NCBI RefSeq assembly: GCF_018918345.1 | Contig: NZ_JAHLQI010000001.1 | Span: forward strand, 186,001 to 250,000 | Direction of reading: 5' to 3' | From: Butyricicoccus intestinisimiae | GTDB taxonomy: Bacteria > Bacillota > Clostridia > Oscillospirales > Butyricicoccaceae | DNA length: 64,000 nt | In this document: positions 52,027 to 60,354 of the stretch, in pieces | How the letters are laid out: each line of letters starts with the position of its first letter | How positions within the stretch are numbered: position 1 is the first letter of the stretch | Program-made: the position numbers and the translations under genes | The notes under the pieces: generated by a model | Told to the model about the DNA's origin: nothing | The model's input: the letters and a program-made list of their open reading frames with translations, nothing else | The model's database searches: none

Positions 52027-52649
52027 ATGTGCTCATGATCGCAGCTGCGCCGGAGACCGATTACGAATATGTCAAACCGCTGGCACAGCGGGCGGATTAT
52101 ATCATCTGTGCCGACGGCGGCGTGCGTCATGCGCAAGCGTGCGGAATCCAGCCGGATTTGGTCGTTGGGGATTTTGATTCGGGAAGCTGTCCAGATTTCG
52201 ATGTCGAAGTAATCCGGCTCAAGCCGGAAAAAGATGACACGGATTTGCTCAGCTGCACGCGCGAAGCGCTGCGGCGCGGCGCAGATACCATTACGTATGT
52301 GTGCGCATCCGGCGGCAGAATTGACCACTTTCTTTCCAATCTGTCTCAGTTGGAGTTTTTGTATGAACATGGATGCAGCGGTGTATTTGTGGACAGCAGA
52401 AACCGTGTGACATTTCACGGCGGCGGTACAGTGACGTATCCGGCAGATCCGGCGTACAAGTACGTCGGCATCATTCCATTGGATGACAAGCTGACCGGAT
52501 TGACGCTGCGCGGCACCAAGTATGTTGTGACAAACGCAGAGGTCTCTCGTTTTGAGCCGTACACGACCTCGAATGAACCGGCCGCACCGGAATATTCGAT
52601 TACGATTCAGCGCGGACGAGCGCTTGTCATTGAGAGCAAAGACAAATAA
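52023..52649 (+). CDS. thiN: thiamine diphosphokinase
   Basis: 208 residues from the ATG at 52023. Motifs are ICADGGVRHAQACG, DLVVGDFDSG, EKDDTDLLSCTREAL and ASGGRIDHFLSN, all typical of the enzyme that makes thiamine diphosphate from thiamine and ATP. The C-terminal beta domain ends with YSITIQRGRALVIES. Translationally coupled to rsgA. Confidence 0.94.
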   Translation: MNVLMIAAAPETDYEYVKPLAQRADYIICADGGVRHAQACGIQPDLVVGDFDSGSCPDFDVEVIRLKPEKDDTDLLSCTREALRRGADTITYVCASGGRIDHFLSNLSQLEFLYEHGCSGVFVDSRNRVTFHGGGTVTYPADPAYKYVGIIPLDDKLTGLTLRGTKYVVTNAEVSRFEPYTTSNEPAAPEYSITIQRGRALVIESKDK

Positions 52650-52670
52650 AAAATACAGGAGGATATTGAA

Positions 52671-52910
52671 ATGAATGTATACAAGACAAAGGGAACCTGT
52701 TCCCGCGAGATTCACTACAGTGTCAAGGACGGCGTGGTAGAAAGCATCGAGGTTATCGGCGGATGCAACGGCAACCTGAAGGGCATTTGCCGTCTGATTA
52801 CCGGTATGCCGGTAGAGCAGGTAATCAAGGCGTTTAAGGGCGTTGACTGCGGTGGCCGCGGCACCTCATGTCCGGACCAGATTGCACAGGCACTGGAGCA
52901 GGCAAAGTAA
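52671..52910 (+). CDS. TSCPD domain protein (TIGR03905 type)
   Basis: 79 residues: YKTKGTCSREIHYSVKDGVV, then GCNGNLKGICRLITGMPV and GVDCGGRGTSCPDQIAQAL. The TSCPD motif (here TSCPDQ) and the conserved Cys are those of the small domain also found at the C terminus of vitamin B12-dependent ribonucleotide reductases. Free-standing members have no proven role. AGGAGGA lies upstream. Codon use suggests strong expression. A terminator follows, closing the long housekeeping run. Confidence 0.92.
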   Translation: MNVYKTKGTCSREIHYSVKDGVVESIEVIGGCNGNLKGICRLITGMPVEQVIKAFKGVDCGGRGTSCPDQIAQALEQAK

Positions 52911-52925
52911 TTGTGAAATCACATC

Positions 52926-52958
52926 AAAGAGCAGAGCTGTAAGGCTCTGCTCTTTTTC
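52926..52958 (+). terminator. rho-independent terminator ending the housekeeping operon
   Basis: A 12-bp stem, AAAGAGCAGAGC (52926-52937) with GCTCTGCTCTTT (52944-52955), and a TGTAAG loop. Ends in five T. Confidence 0.9.
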
Positions 52959-53150
52959 ATGCCATGTAAAAAATGCAATATGCATGACTGTAAAATTGCA
53001 TTTTATCCGCGCGTTGCAGGAAAATGAAATGCAGGCTGCATTCTCGTAAATTTCATTTGTGCAAAATGTCACGATATGGGAAAACATCTTTTGGTTTTTG
53101 TTCAAAGTATGGAAATTTCCAATTATATCGAATAGAAATGCTATTTTTGG

Positions 53151-53179
53151 TTGCAAAAATGGTTAGAAATCACTATAAT
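53151..53179 (+). promoter_or_regulatory. promoter of the aminotransferase gene
   Basis: TTGCAA (53151-53156), 17 bases, TATAAT (53174-53179). About 85 bases of leader follow, with a small hairpin GGCGAA/TTCGCC (53227-53253). The stretch 52960-53150 is AT-rich, with no gene seen. Confidence 0.65.
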
Positions 53180-53270
53180 ATCAGATAGTTAAGTGAAAAG
53201 ATACATGCGGAATCTCAAGCCGCAGAGGCGAAGGGCTTCGGAAAGAATTCGCCCCGGAAAGGAACATATT

Positions 53271-54467
53271 ATGGTTAAACCAATTTCTAAAATTGCAGCC
53301 GCAATCGCTCCGTCCGCCACGCTGGCAATCAGCGCAATGGCAAAGCAGATGAAGGCCGACGGCATCGACGTTGTCAGCTTTGGCGCAGGTGAGCCGGACT
53401 TTAACACCCCGGAAAACATCAAGGAAGCAGGCATCGCTGCTATTCAGGCAAACAAGACCAGATATACCCCGGCTGCCGGCATCATCGAACTGAGAAAGGC
53501 AATTTGCAACCGCATGAAGGAAGATCTTGGTCTGGAATATGAGCCGAGCCAGGTTGTTGTAGCATCCGGCGCAAAGCACAATGTATACCTCGCTATCATG
53601 ACTTGCTGTGATCCGGGCGACGAGGTTGTTGTAGCAGCTCCGTACTGGCTGAGCTACGCAGAGATGATTCGCATGGCTGGCGCTGTTCCGGTAGAAGTTC
53701 GCGCTACTGCTGAGCACCATTTCAAGATTACCGCTGACGAGCTGGAAGCAGCAATCACCGAAAAGACCAAGATGTTCATGCTCAACTCCCCGTCCAACCC
53801 GACCGGCATGGTATACACCAGAGAAGAGCTGGAAGCACTGGCTGCTGTCTGTGAGAAGCACGGCCTCTATGTTCTGAGCGACGATATCTACTACAAGCTG
53901 GTATATGATGGACTGGAATATACCTCTATTGCATCGGTTTCTCCGGCAATGAAGGAGCAGTGCATTGTTATCAACGGCGTATCCAAGACCTACGCAATGA
54001 CCGGCTGGCGTGTTGGCTATGCGCTGGCAAATCCGACCGTTGCAAAGGCAATGTCCAGCTATGTCAGCCATTCCACCGGCGCTCCGGCAACCATGGCACA
54101 GTGGGCTGCTTTGGAAGCACTGGAAGGCGATCAGGGCTCTGTTGAGGAGATGCGTCAGCAGTTCGAGAAGCGCCGCGACCATCTGGTAGAGCGCATGAAC
54201 AAGATTGAAGGCGTTTCCTGCATCAAGCCGCAGGGTGCGTTCTATGTCATGATGGATATGTCCAGCTTTGTCGGCAAGACCATGTACGGCAAGAAGATTG
54301 AGAACGACGGCGATTTCGCAGCACTGTTTCTGGAGAAGGCTCTCGTAGCAACCGTTCCGTGCACCTCTTTCGCTGCACCGAACTACCTGCGCTGGTCTTA
54401 CGCAACCTCTATGGAGAACATTGACAAGGGTCTTGACCGTCTGGAGAAGTTCATCGCTGAGGCATAA
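53271..54467 (+). CDS. pyridoxal-phosphate aminotransferase, aspartate aminotransferase type
   Basis: 398 residues, class I fold. Motifs are SFGAGEPDFNTP, MLNSPSNPTGMVY (substrate/PLP Asn), VLSDDIYYKLVY (PLP Asp/Tyr), NGVSKTYAMTGWRVGY (PLP Lys) and YLRWSYATS (carboxylate Arg). These fit the 1-beta/1-gamma aspartate (or broad) aminotransferases. It links glutamate and oxaloacetate to aspartate, feeding purB, pyrB and asnB of this window. AAAGGAAC lies before the ATG at 53271. Codon use suggests high expression. Confidence 0.94.
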   Translation: MVKPISKIAAAIAPSATLAISAMAKQMKADGIDVVSFGAGEPDFNTPENIKEAGIAAIQANKTRYTPAAGIIELRKAICNRMKEDLGLEYEPSQVVVASGAKHNVYLAIMTCCDPGDEVVVAAPYWLSYAEMIRMAGAVPVEVRATAEHHFKITADELEAAITEKTKMFMLNSPSNPTGMVYTREELEALAAVCEKHGLYVLSDDIYYKLVYDGLEYTSIASVSPAMKEQCIVINGVSKTYAMTGWRVGYALANPTVAKAMSSYVSHSTGAPATMAQWAALEALEGDQGSVEEMRQQFEKRRDHLVERMNKIEGVSCIKPQGAFYVMMDMSSFVGKTMYGKKIENDGDFAALFLEKALVATVPCTSFAAPNYLRWSYATSMENIDKGLDRLEKFIAEA

Positions 54468-54492
54468 GCGAAAAAATAAACGTTTTAGTAAG

Positions 54493-54533
54493 AAAGAAGT
54501 TATCTGCCAAAAGCGGATAACTTCTTTTTTTCT
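54493..54533 (+). terminator. rho-independent terminator after the aminotransferase gene
   Basis: A 15-bp stem, AAAGAAGTTATCTGC (54493-54507) with GCGGATAACTTCTTT (54513-54527), one G-T pair, CAAAA loop. Ends in a T run. Confidence 0.9.
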
Positions 54534-54580
54534 CCCAAATTGTATCTTATCTGCATAGGCAAATTTGTATACAAAGCATC

Positions 54581-54609
54581 TTGCCTTTTGGTCGATTTTC
54601 GCCTAAAAT
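54581..54609 (+). promoter_or_regulatory. promoter of purB
   Basis: TTGCCT (54581-54586), 17 bases, TAAAAT (54604-54609), about 60 bases before the start codon. A small hairpin GGCGC/GCGCC (54629-54649) lies in the leader. Confidence 0.6.
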
Positions 54610-54669
54610 AGAAGAAACACTTGTATGTGGCGCGGGGAAAACCAGCGCCAGGAAAGGAATTTAGTGAGT

Positions 54670-56100
54670 ATGAGCAACGTATACGAAAGTCCGTTTTGTT
54701 CCCGTTACGCCAGCCCGGAGATGCTGTATATCTTCTCTCCGGATATGAAGTTCTCCACCTGGCGCCGTCTTTGGGTTTCTCTCGCGAAGGCTGAGAAGGA
54801 GCTTGGTCTGCCGATTACACAGGAGCAGATCGACGAGATGGAAGCCAACATTGACAACATTGATTATGAAGTGGCAAAGAAGCGCGAGAAGGAAGTGCGC
54901 CATGACGTTATGGCACATGTTTACACCTTCGGCAAGGTCGCTCCGAAGGCTGCAGGCATCATCCATCTGGGTGCAACCTCTGCATATGTAGGCGATAATA
55001 CCGACATCATCCAGATGCAGGAAGGCATGAAGCTGGTTCGCAAGAAGCTGGTTGCTGTCATTCACCGCCTGTCTGACTTTGCTGCTCAGTACAAGGATAT
55101 GCCGACGCTGGGCTTTACCCATTTCCAGCCGGCACAGCTGACCACCGTTGGCAAGCGTGCTACTCTGTGGATTAACGAGCTGCTGATGGATCTGGATGAA
55201 CTGGAGTTCCGTATTGCCAATATGCGCATGCTCGGCTCTAAGGGCACCACCGGTACACAGGCAAGCTTCATGGAGCTGTTTGACGGTGACCATGAGAAAA
55301 TCCGCAAGATGGAGCAGATGATCGCTGCTGACTTTGGTTTTGACGGTGTGGTTCCGGTATCCGGTCAGACCTATTCCAGAAAGATTGACGCACAGGTTGT
55401 CGCAACGCTGGGCGGCATTGCACAGTCCGCAAGCAAGTTTGCCACAGATATGCGTCTGCTGCAGCACCTCAAGGAGCTGGAAGAGCCGTTTGAAGCACAT
55501 CAGATCGGTTCCTCTGCGATGCCGTATAAGCGCAATCCGATGCGTTCGGAGCGTATCTGCTCGCTGGCTCGTTATGTCATGATTGATACACTCAATCCGG
55601 CTGTTACCTCTGCAACGCAGTGGTTCGAGCGCACGCTGGATGACTCCGCAAACAAGCGTATTTCTGTTCCGGAAGCATTCCTTGGTATCGATGCTATCCT
55701 GAACATTATGATTAACATCTCTGAGGGTATCGTGGTTTATCCGAAGTCCATCGAGAAGCGCGTGATGAGCGAGCTGCCGTTTATGGCAACCGAAAACATC
55801 ATGATGAGTGCAGTAAAGCGCGGCGGCAACCGTCAGGATCTGCATGAGCGCATTCGTGAGCACTCTATCACTGCCGGCAAGCGCGTAAAGGAAGAGGGAC
55901 TGGACAACAATATGGTTGATTTGATCGCTGCTGATCCGATGTTTGGTCTGACCAAGGAAGAAATTCTGGCTGAGATGGATCCGAAGGCATACATCGGCCG
56001 TGCACCGCAGCAGGTAGAGGATTTCATCAAGAATGATGTTATGCCGCGCATCGAGAAGTATCTGGCTGACGATAACATTCAGGTTGAAATCAATCTGTAA
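54670..56100 (+). CDS. purB: adenylosuccinate lyase
   Basis: 476 residues. Motifs are REKEVRHDVMAHVYTFG, IIHLGATSAYVGDNTD, GFTHFQPAQLTTVGKR and the fumarase-superfamily signature GSSAMPYKRNPMRSE (catalytic Ser loop). It removes fumarate from SAICAR and adenylosuccinate in purine synthesis. The ATG at 54670 is used; a GTG two codons earlier is also possible, as AAAGGA lies at 54653-54658. It is a stand-alone gene. Confidence 0.96.
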   Translation: MSNVYESPFCSRYASPEMLYIFSPDMKFSTWRRLWVSLAKAEKELGLPITQEQIDEMEANIDNIDYEVAKKREKEVRHDVMAHVYTFGKVAPKAAGIIHLGATSAYVGDNTDIIQMQEGMKLVRKKLVAVIHRLSDFAAQYKDMPTLGFTHFQPAQLTTVGKRATLWINELLMDLDELEFRIANMRMLGSKGTTGTQASFMELFDGDHEKIRKMEQMIAADFGFDGVVPVSGQTYSRKIDAQVVATLGGIAQSASKFATDMRLLQHLKELEEPFEAHQIGSSAMPYKRNPMRSERICSLARYVMIDTLNPAVTSATQWFERTLDDSANKRISVPEAFLGIDAILNIMINISEGIVVYPKSIEKRVMSELPFMATENIMMSAVKRGGNRQDLHERIREHSITAGKRVKEEGLDNNMVDLIAADPMFGLTKEEILAEMDPKAYIGRAPQQVEDFIKNDVMPRIEKYLADDNIQVEINL

Positions 56101-56206
56101 AGCCGATTGAGAGAACGCCGTTTGCGCGTATTACTGTGCAGCTGTTTCTATTGTATTTTCGATTGGCACTACAGACACCGCATTTTATTACGTATTTCAT
56201 CAGAGA

Positions 56207-56236
56207 TTGCTGGTAAACCATGTCTGATGTTATACT
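56207..56236 (+). promoter_or_regulatory. promoter of hairpin element B
   Basis: TTGCTG (56207-56212), 18 bases, TATACT (56231-56236). The hairpin of element B begins ten bases after it, so a short RNA would start at the hairpin foot. Confidence 0.5.
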
Positions 56237-56243
56237 TTTACTC

Positions 56244-56326
56244 ATGAGAGGTAGAGGCTTCTTTCGGGTTCGTTTGGTGTAGAAACTAAACCATAACCCA
56301 TGAGCCTCTATCTCTCTATTTTTTTA
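56244..56326 (+). ncRNA. structured hairpin element B with terminator (partner of the element at 14857)
   Basis: The outer stem GAGAGGTAGAGGCT (56246-56259) pairs with AGCCTCTATCTCTC (56303-56316), 14 bp with one G-T pair, then TATTTTTTT. Inside are GGGTT/AACCC and TTTGGT/ACTAAA stems around GTAGAA. An unpaired TCTTTC bulge is shared with element A. Compared with element A, a C-G pair in the stem has become A-T, a compensating change. The stem can also read MRGRGFFRVRLV from its ATG, without a ribosome site. Confidence 0.5.
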
Positions 56327-56365
56327 TTCAATTATTCAAGATATATTTTATTTTAGAACCCTGCA

Positions 56366-56394
56366 TTGCATACCTATTCTTAGTATGATACAAT
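56366..56394 (+). promoter_or_regulatory. promoter of the DUF2971 gene
   Basis: TTGCAT (56366-56371), 17 bases, TACAAT (56389-56394). Confidence 0.6.
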
Positions 56395-56431
56395 AAAGCA
56401 ATGTAAAAATAACCATTTAAAGGAGTGCAAA

Positions 56432-57355
56432 ATGGATTCAACAGATAATACAGTGTACCATTATACATCGCCAAGTGGATTATTGGGCATTGTAGACAAC
56501 GGGGAAGATAGCAAGAATGCGAAACTGTGGTTTACACGATGGGATAGCTTGAATGACAAAAATGAACGGTACGATATTCAAGAAGTGTTAAAAGAGTATA
56601 AGGAGTTGAAGGGAGATGATATACGCGAAGAATTTCAGGACGCTATTCAAGAGCTGATAGATACAGAAGTGGATGAATGGGAATTGTCAGCAGAACCAGT
56701 TACGATTGATGCTAATGAACGGATCGTCAGTGAAATGGATTCTAAGAATGTATACATCTGTAGTTTTTCTACAGATGGAGATTCTTTGCCGATGTGGAAC
56801 TATTATTCAAAATCGAGCCGCTATGAAGGCTATGCGTTGGGAATAGATTTCGTAAAATGGGAGAATATCGAAAATCCTTATGGATATATGTTGAATAAAT
56901 ATCAGATTATTTATCAGGAAGAAGATAAAAGGAAAAAATTAGATGAGATTCTTTTAAAATGCGAGCAATCTTTAGAAATTTTCAAAAAAAGGCGAGATCC
57001 GGAAGATGTTAAACCGGAAGATATTGAACGAGTTAAACGAGATCTTTCGTTGTCTATAGCGGAATTGCAATTCTGCTTTAAAGATGAACATTTTTCTCAC
57101 GAGAAGGAAGTACGAGTCATTTTGCGAATTCCAAAAGATAAAGATATTTCTAACGGATTACCAACAAAATATTGGACAGGAAATGGCTATATTATTCCGT
57201 ATGTGGAAGCTTCTGTGCCTAAAGAGGCAATTACTTCTGTTACAGTTGGGCCGCTTTTAGAGAAGGAATTAGCAGAGAAAAATGTAAAAGAAATGATGGA
57301 AAGCAGAGGCTACTCTTGCAAAGTACATACTTCAGAGGTTCCTATACGCTTTTAA
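56432..57355 (+). CDS. DUF2971 family protein
   Basis: 307 residues with TAAAGGAGTG upstream. Family marks are VYHYTSPSGLLGIV at the start, LWFTRWDSLNDKNE, then FSTDGDSLPMWNYYSKSSR with the YALGIDF that follows, and a late His-Glu EHFSHEKEVRVIL. DUF2971 proteins are scattered, often on genomic islands, and some have been tied by context to phage defence; no activity is proven. The gene is AT-rich compared with purB and valS on either side and has its own promoter, signs of later arrival. It lies directly before the valS T-box promoter. Confidence 0.9.
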   Translation: MDSTDNTVYHYTSPSGLLGIVDNGEDSKNAKLWFTRWDSLNDKNERYDIQEVLKEYKELKGDDIREEFQDAIQELIDTEVDEWELSAEPVTIDANERIVSEMDSKNVYICSFSTDGDSLPMWNYYSKSSRYEGYALGIDFVKWENIENPYGYMLNKYQIIYQEEDKRKKLDEILLKCEQSLEIFKKRRDPEDVKPEDIERVKRDLSLSIAELQFCFKDEHFSHEKEVRVILRIPKDKDISNGLPTKYWTGNGYIIPYVEASVPKEAITSVTVGPLLEKELAEKNVKEMMESRGYSCKVHTSEVPIRF

Positions 57356-57358
57356 GTG

Positions 57359-57387
57359 TTGACAATCTCGCCTTGCCATACTATAAT
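57359..57387 (+). promoter_or_regulatory. promoter of the valS T-box transcript
   Basis: A perfect TTGACA (57359-57364), 17 bases, TATAAT (57382-57387), starting four bases after the DUF2971 stop codon. Confidence 0.85.
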
Positions 57388-57393
57388 ATACAG

Positions 57394-57660
57394 GTCTAAA
57401 CAGAGATCGACGCTGAAGAAGAGGAGTACATTCCTGTGCCAGCAAAGAGAGAAGCCGGTTGGTGCGAGGCTTCGCGGCAGGGATTGGAAGGTAGCTTCTG
57501 AGTCAATGTGCCGAAACCAGCTTGTCTGGCGCGTAGGAACATTCGGTTTGTCGCCGTTATCCGACACAAAGTGCACGCAGGCACGCCCTGTGTGAATGCA
57601 AGGTGGTACCGCGGAGGATACAAGTCTTCGTCCTGATGAATTTAGGACGAAGACTTTTTT
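57394..57660 (+). promoter_or_regulatory. T-box riboswitch (valine tRNA sensing) with terminator
   Basis: The T-box sequence AGGTGGTACCGCGG lies at 57601-57614. It is followed by the terminator stem AAGTCTTCGTCCT (57622-57634) with AGGACGAAGACTT (57644-57656) and a T run. Upstream, about 200 bases fold as stem I, with GAAGAAGAGGAGTACATTCC near its foot. Binding of uncharged tRNA-Val should favour the antiterminator and let valS be read. A GTA at 57491-57493 and a GTC at 57502-57504 are candidate specifiers; I cannot decide without folding. Confidence 0.9.
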
Positions 57661-57709
57661 TCAGCTAAAGATCCAATTTCAATGATTATACAAGGAAGGA
57701 GGCAATTTT

Positions 57710-60349
57710 GTGACCAACGAATTGCCAAAGACGTATGACCCGTCTGCGACAGAAGACAAGCTGTACAAGACGTGGGAAGAAAAGGGCTACTTCAATGCAG
57801 AAGTAGACAAAAACAAAAAGCCGTTTACGATTGTTATTCCGCCTCCGAATGTAACCGGTCAGCTGCATATGGGTCACGCGTTTGACGAAACCCTGCAGGA
57901 TATTTTGATCCGTACCAAGCGCATGCAGGGCTACTCTGCGCTGTGGATGCCGGGCACAGACCACGCAGGCATCGCTACCCAGATTAAGGTAGAGGAAAAC
58001 CTGCGCAAGGAAGAGGGTCTGACCCGTTACGACCTCGGCCGTGAGAAGTTCTTGGAGCGCGTATGGGCGTGGAAGAACCAGTACGGTGACCGCATCATCC
58101 AGCAGCTCAAGAAGCTGGGTTCCTCCTGTGACTGGCGCAGAGAGCGCTTTACGATGGATGAAGGCTGCTCGAAGGCTGTCAAGGAAGTGTTTGTCAACCT
58201 GTACAACAAGGGCTTGATTTACAAGGGCAGCCGCATCATCAACTGGTGCCCGCACTGTGCAACGGCGCTGTCTGATGCCGAAGTAGAGTATGAGACCCAG
58301 CCGGGCAAGCTGTGGTATATCAAGTACGACATCAAGGACTCGGACGAGTGCATGATTGTCGCTACCACCCGTCCGGAGACCTTCATGGGCGACAGTGGCA
58401 TCGCTGTCAATCCGGAGGATGAGCGCTACAAGCATCTGGTTGGCAAGATGGCAATTCTGCCGATTATCGGCCGTGAGATTCCGATTTTTGCCGATGATTA
58501 TGTTGATAAGGAATTTGGCACCGGTTGTGTAAAGACCACGCCGTGCCACGACCCGAATGACTTTGAGATGGGTCAGCGCCATAATCTGGAGCAGATTCTC
58601 GTGTTCAATGAGGATGCAACCGTCAATGAAAACGGCGGCAAGTATCAAGGCATGGATCGCTATGAGTGCCGCAAGGCAGTTCTGGCAGATCTGGAAGCAG
58701 AGGGCCGTCTGGTCAAGATTGAGGATCATACCCATAATGTCGGCACCTGCTATCGCTGCGGTACCACGGTAGAGCCGATGACCTCTGCACAGTGGTTCGT
58801 CAAGATGGCGCCGCTGGCAAAGGATGCTATTCGCGTTGTCGACGAGGGCGAAATCAAGTTTGTTCCGGAGCGCTTCAGCAAGACATACACCCATTGGATG
58901 GAAAACGTGCATGACTGGTGCATTTCCCGTCAGCTGTGGTGGGGTCACCGCATTCCGGCATACTATTGCGAGGACTGCGGCGAGATGGTTGTTGCCAAGG
59001 AAGATGTGACGACTTGCCCGAAGTGCGGCGGTCATCACATTCGTCAGGAAGAGGACGTGCTGGATACATGGTTCTCCTCTGCGCTGTGGCCATTTTCCAC
59101 GCTGGGCTGGCCGGATAAGACGCCGGAGCTGGAATACTTTTATCCGACGGATACGCTGGTTACCGGCTATGATATTATCTTCTTCTGGGTTGCCCGCATG
59201 ATTTTCTCCGGCATGGAGCACATGAAGGAAGTTCCGTTTAAGACGGTTTATATTCACGGTCTGGTGCGCGACGAGCAGGGCAGAAAGATGTCCAAGTCTC
59301 TGGGCAACGGCATTGACCCGCTCAAGGTCATTGACCAGTACGGCGCAGATGCGCTGCGCTTCACGCTGGCAACTGGCAATTCGCCAGGAAATGACATGCG
59401 CTACTCCAAGGATCGTGTTGAGGCAAGCAGAAACTTCTGCAACAAGATCTGGAACGCTTCCCGCTTTATCCAGATGAACCTGACCATTGACAAGGTACAG
59501 CTGCCGAAGACGCTGACCATGGAGGACAAGTGGATTCTGTCCAAGTTCAATACGCTGGTACAGGATGTCACGACGAACATTGACAAGTATGAGCTGGGCA
59601 TTGCCGCACAGAAGCTCAATGACTTTATTTGGGATGTATTCTGCGATTGGTATATCGAGATTGCAAAGACTCGTCTGCAGAACAAGGACGACAAGGAGAC
59701 CTGCGAGAACGTACAAAACGTGCTGTGCTATGTGCTGTCCGGTTCGATGCAGCTGCTGCATCCGTTTATGCCGTTCATCACCGAGACCATTTGGCAGGCA
59801 CTGCCGCATGAGGGCGAGACCATCATGCTGTCCAAGTGGCCGGAGTATCAGGACGAGCTGAATTTCCCGACCGAAGAAGCACAGATGGAAATGCTGATGG
59901 ACAGCATCCGTGCAATCCGTAACCGCCGTGCAGAGATGAATGTTCCGCCGTCTAAGAAGGCACAGGTTTATGTTGTGACCGAGGACAAGGCACGTCAGGA
60001 AGTCTTTACGGAGGGTGAGGCTTGCTTCCTCAAGCTCGCTTATGCAAGTGCGCTCAATGTTTCCGCAGAAGCACCGGCTGACGCAGCCAAGATGGTTTCT
60101 GTTGTCACCGGTGATGTGCAGATGTACCTGCCGATGAACGAGCTGGTCGACTTCGAGAAGGAGAAGGCTAGACTGAATAAGGAACTTAAGAAGGCACAGA
60201 AGGATCTGGACTTCATCAACAAGAAGCTGAACAATCCAGGATTCCTGAACAAGGCGCCGGAACAGGTTGTTGAGGGTGAGCGCGTCAAGGCTGCCAAGCT
60301 CAACGATCAGATTGCCAAGCTCAACGAGAGCATCGCTGCGCTGGACTAA
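57710..60349 (+). CDS. valS: valyl-tRNA synthetase
   Basis: 879 residues from a GTG with AAGGAGG 7 bases upstream. Class I motifs are PNVTGQLHMGHAF (HIGH) and GRKMSKSLGNGIDP (KMSKS). The CP1 editing domain holds VATTRPETFMGD. A zinc-like pair of Cys motifs CEDCGEMV and CPKCGG is present. The C-terminal coiled coil (residues ~810-879) grips the tRNA. It charges tRNA-Val and hydrolyses Thr-tRNA-Val. Controlled by the T-box leader. Confidence 0.97.
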   Translation: MTNELPKTYDPSATEDKLYKTWEEKGYFNAEVDKNKKPFTIVIPPPNVTGQLHMGHAFDETLQDILIRTKRMQGYSALWMPGTDHAGIATQIKVEENLRKEEGLTRYDLGREKFLERVWAWKNQYGDRIIQQLKKLGSSCDWRRERFTMDEGCSKAVKEVFVNLYNKGLIYKGSRIINWCPHCATALSDAEVEYETQPGKLWYIKYDIKDSDECMIVATTRPETFMGDSGIAVNPEDERYKHLVGKMAILPIIGREIPIFADDYVDKEFGTGCVKTTPCHDPNDFEMGQRHNLEQILVFNEDATVNENGGKYQGMDRYECRKAVLADLEAEGRLVKIEDHTHNVGTCYRCGTTVEPMTSAQWFVKMAPLAKDAIRVVDEGEIKFVPERFSKTYTHWMENVHDWCISRQLWWGHRIPAYYCEDCGEMVVAKEDVTTCPKCGGHHIRQEEDVLDTWFSSALWPFSTLGWPDKTPELEYFYPTDTLVTGYDIIFFWVARMIFSGMEHMKEVPFKTVYIHGLVRDEQGRKMSKSLGNGIDPLKVIDQYGADALRFTLATGNSPGNDMRYSKDRVEASRNFCNKIWNASRFIQMNLTIDKVQLPKTLTMEDKWILSKFNTLVQDVTTNIDKYELGIAAQKLNDFIWDVFCDWYIEIAKTRLQNKDDKETCENVQNVLCYVLSGSMQLLHPFMPFITETIWQALPHEGETIMLSKWPEYQDELNFPTEEAQMEMLMDSIRAIRNRRAEMNVPPSKKAQVYVVTEDKARQEVFTEGEACFLKLAYASALNVSAEAPADAAKMVSVVTGDVQMYLPMNELVDFEKEKARLNKELKKAQKDLDFINKKLNNPGFLNKAPEQVVEGERVKAAKLNDQIAKLNESIAALD

Positions 60350-60354
60350 TTTTT

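Noticed and set aside
53180-53270. Riboswitch before the aminotransferase gene
   Set aside because: The leader is only ~85 bases with one small hairpin and no conserved riboswitch core that I can identify.
57686-59809. 707-codon open frame on the minus strand opposite valS
   Set aside because: valS is complete with all motifs on the plus strand; the antisense frame has no family features and results from codon bias. The same holds for the long antisense frames opposite cdaR, priA, prkC, purB, asnB and yicC.
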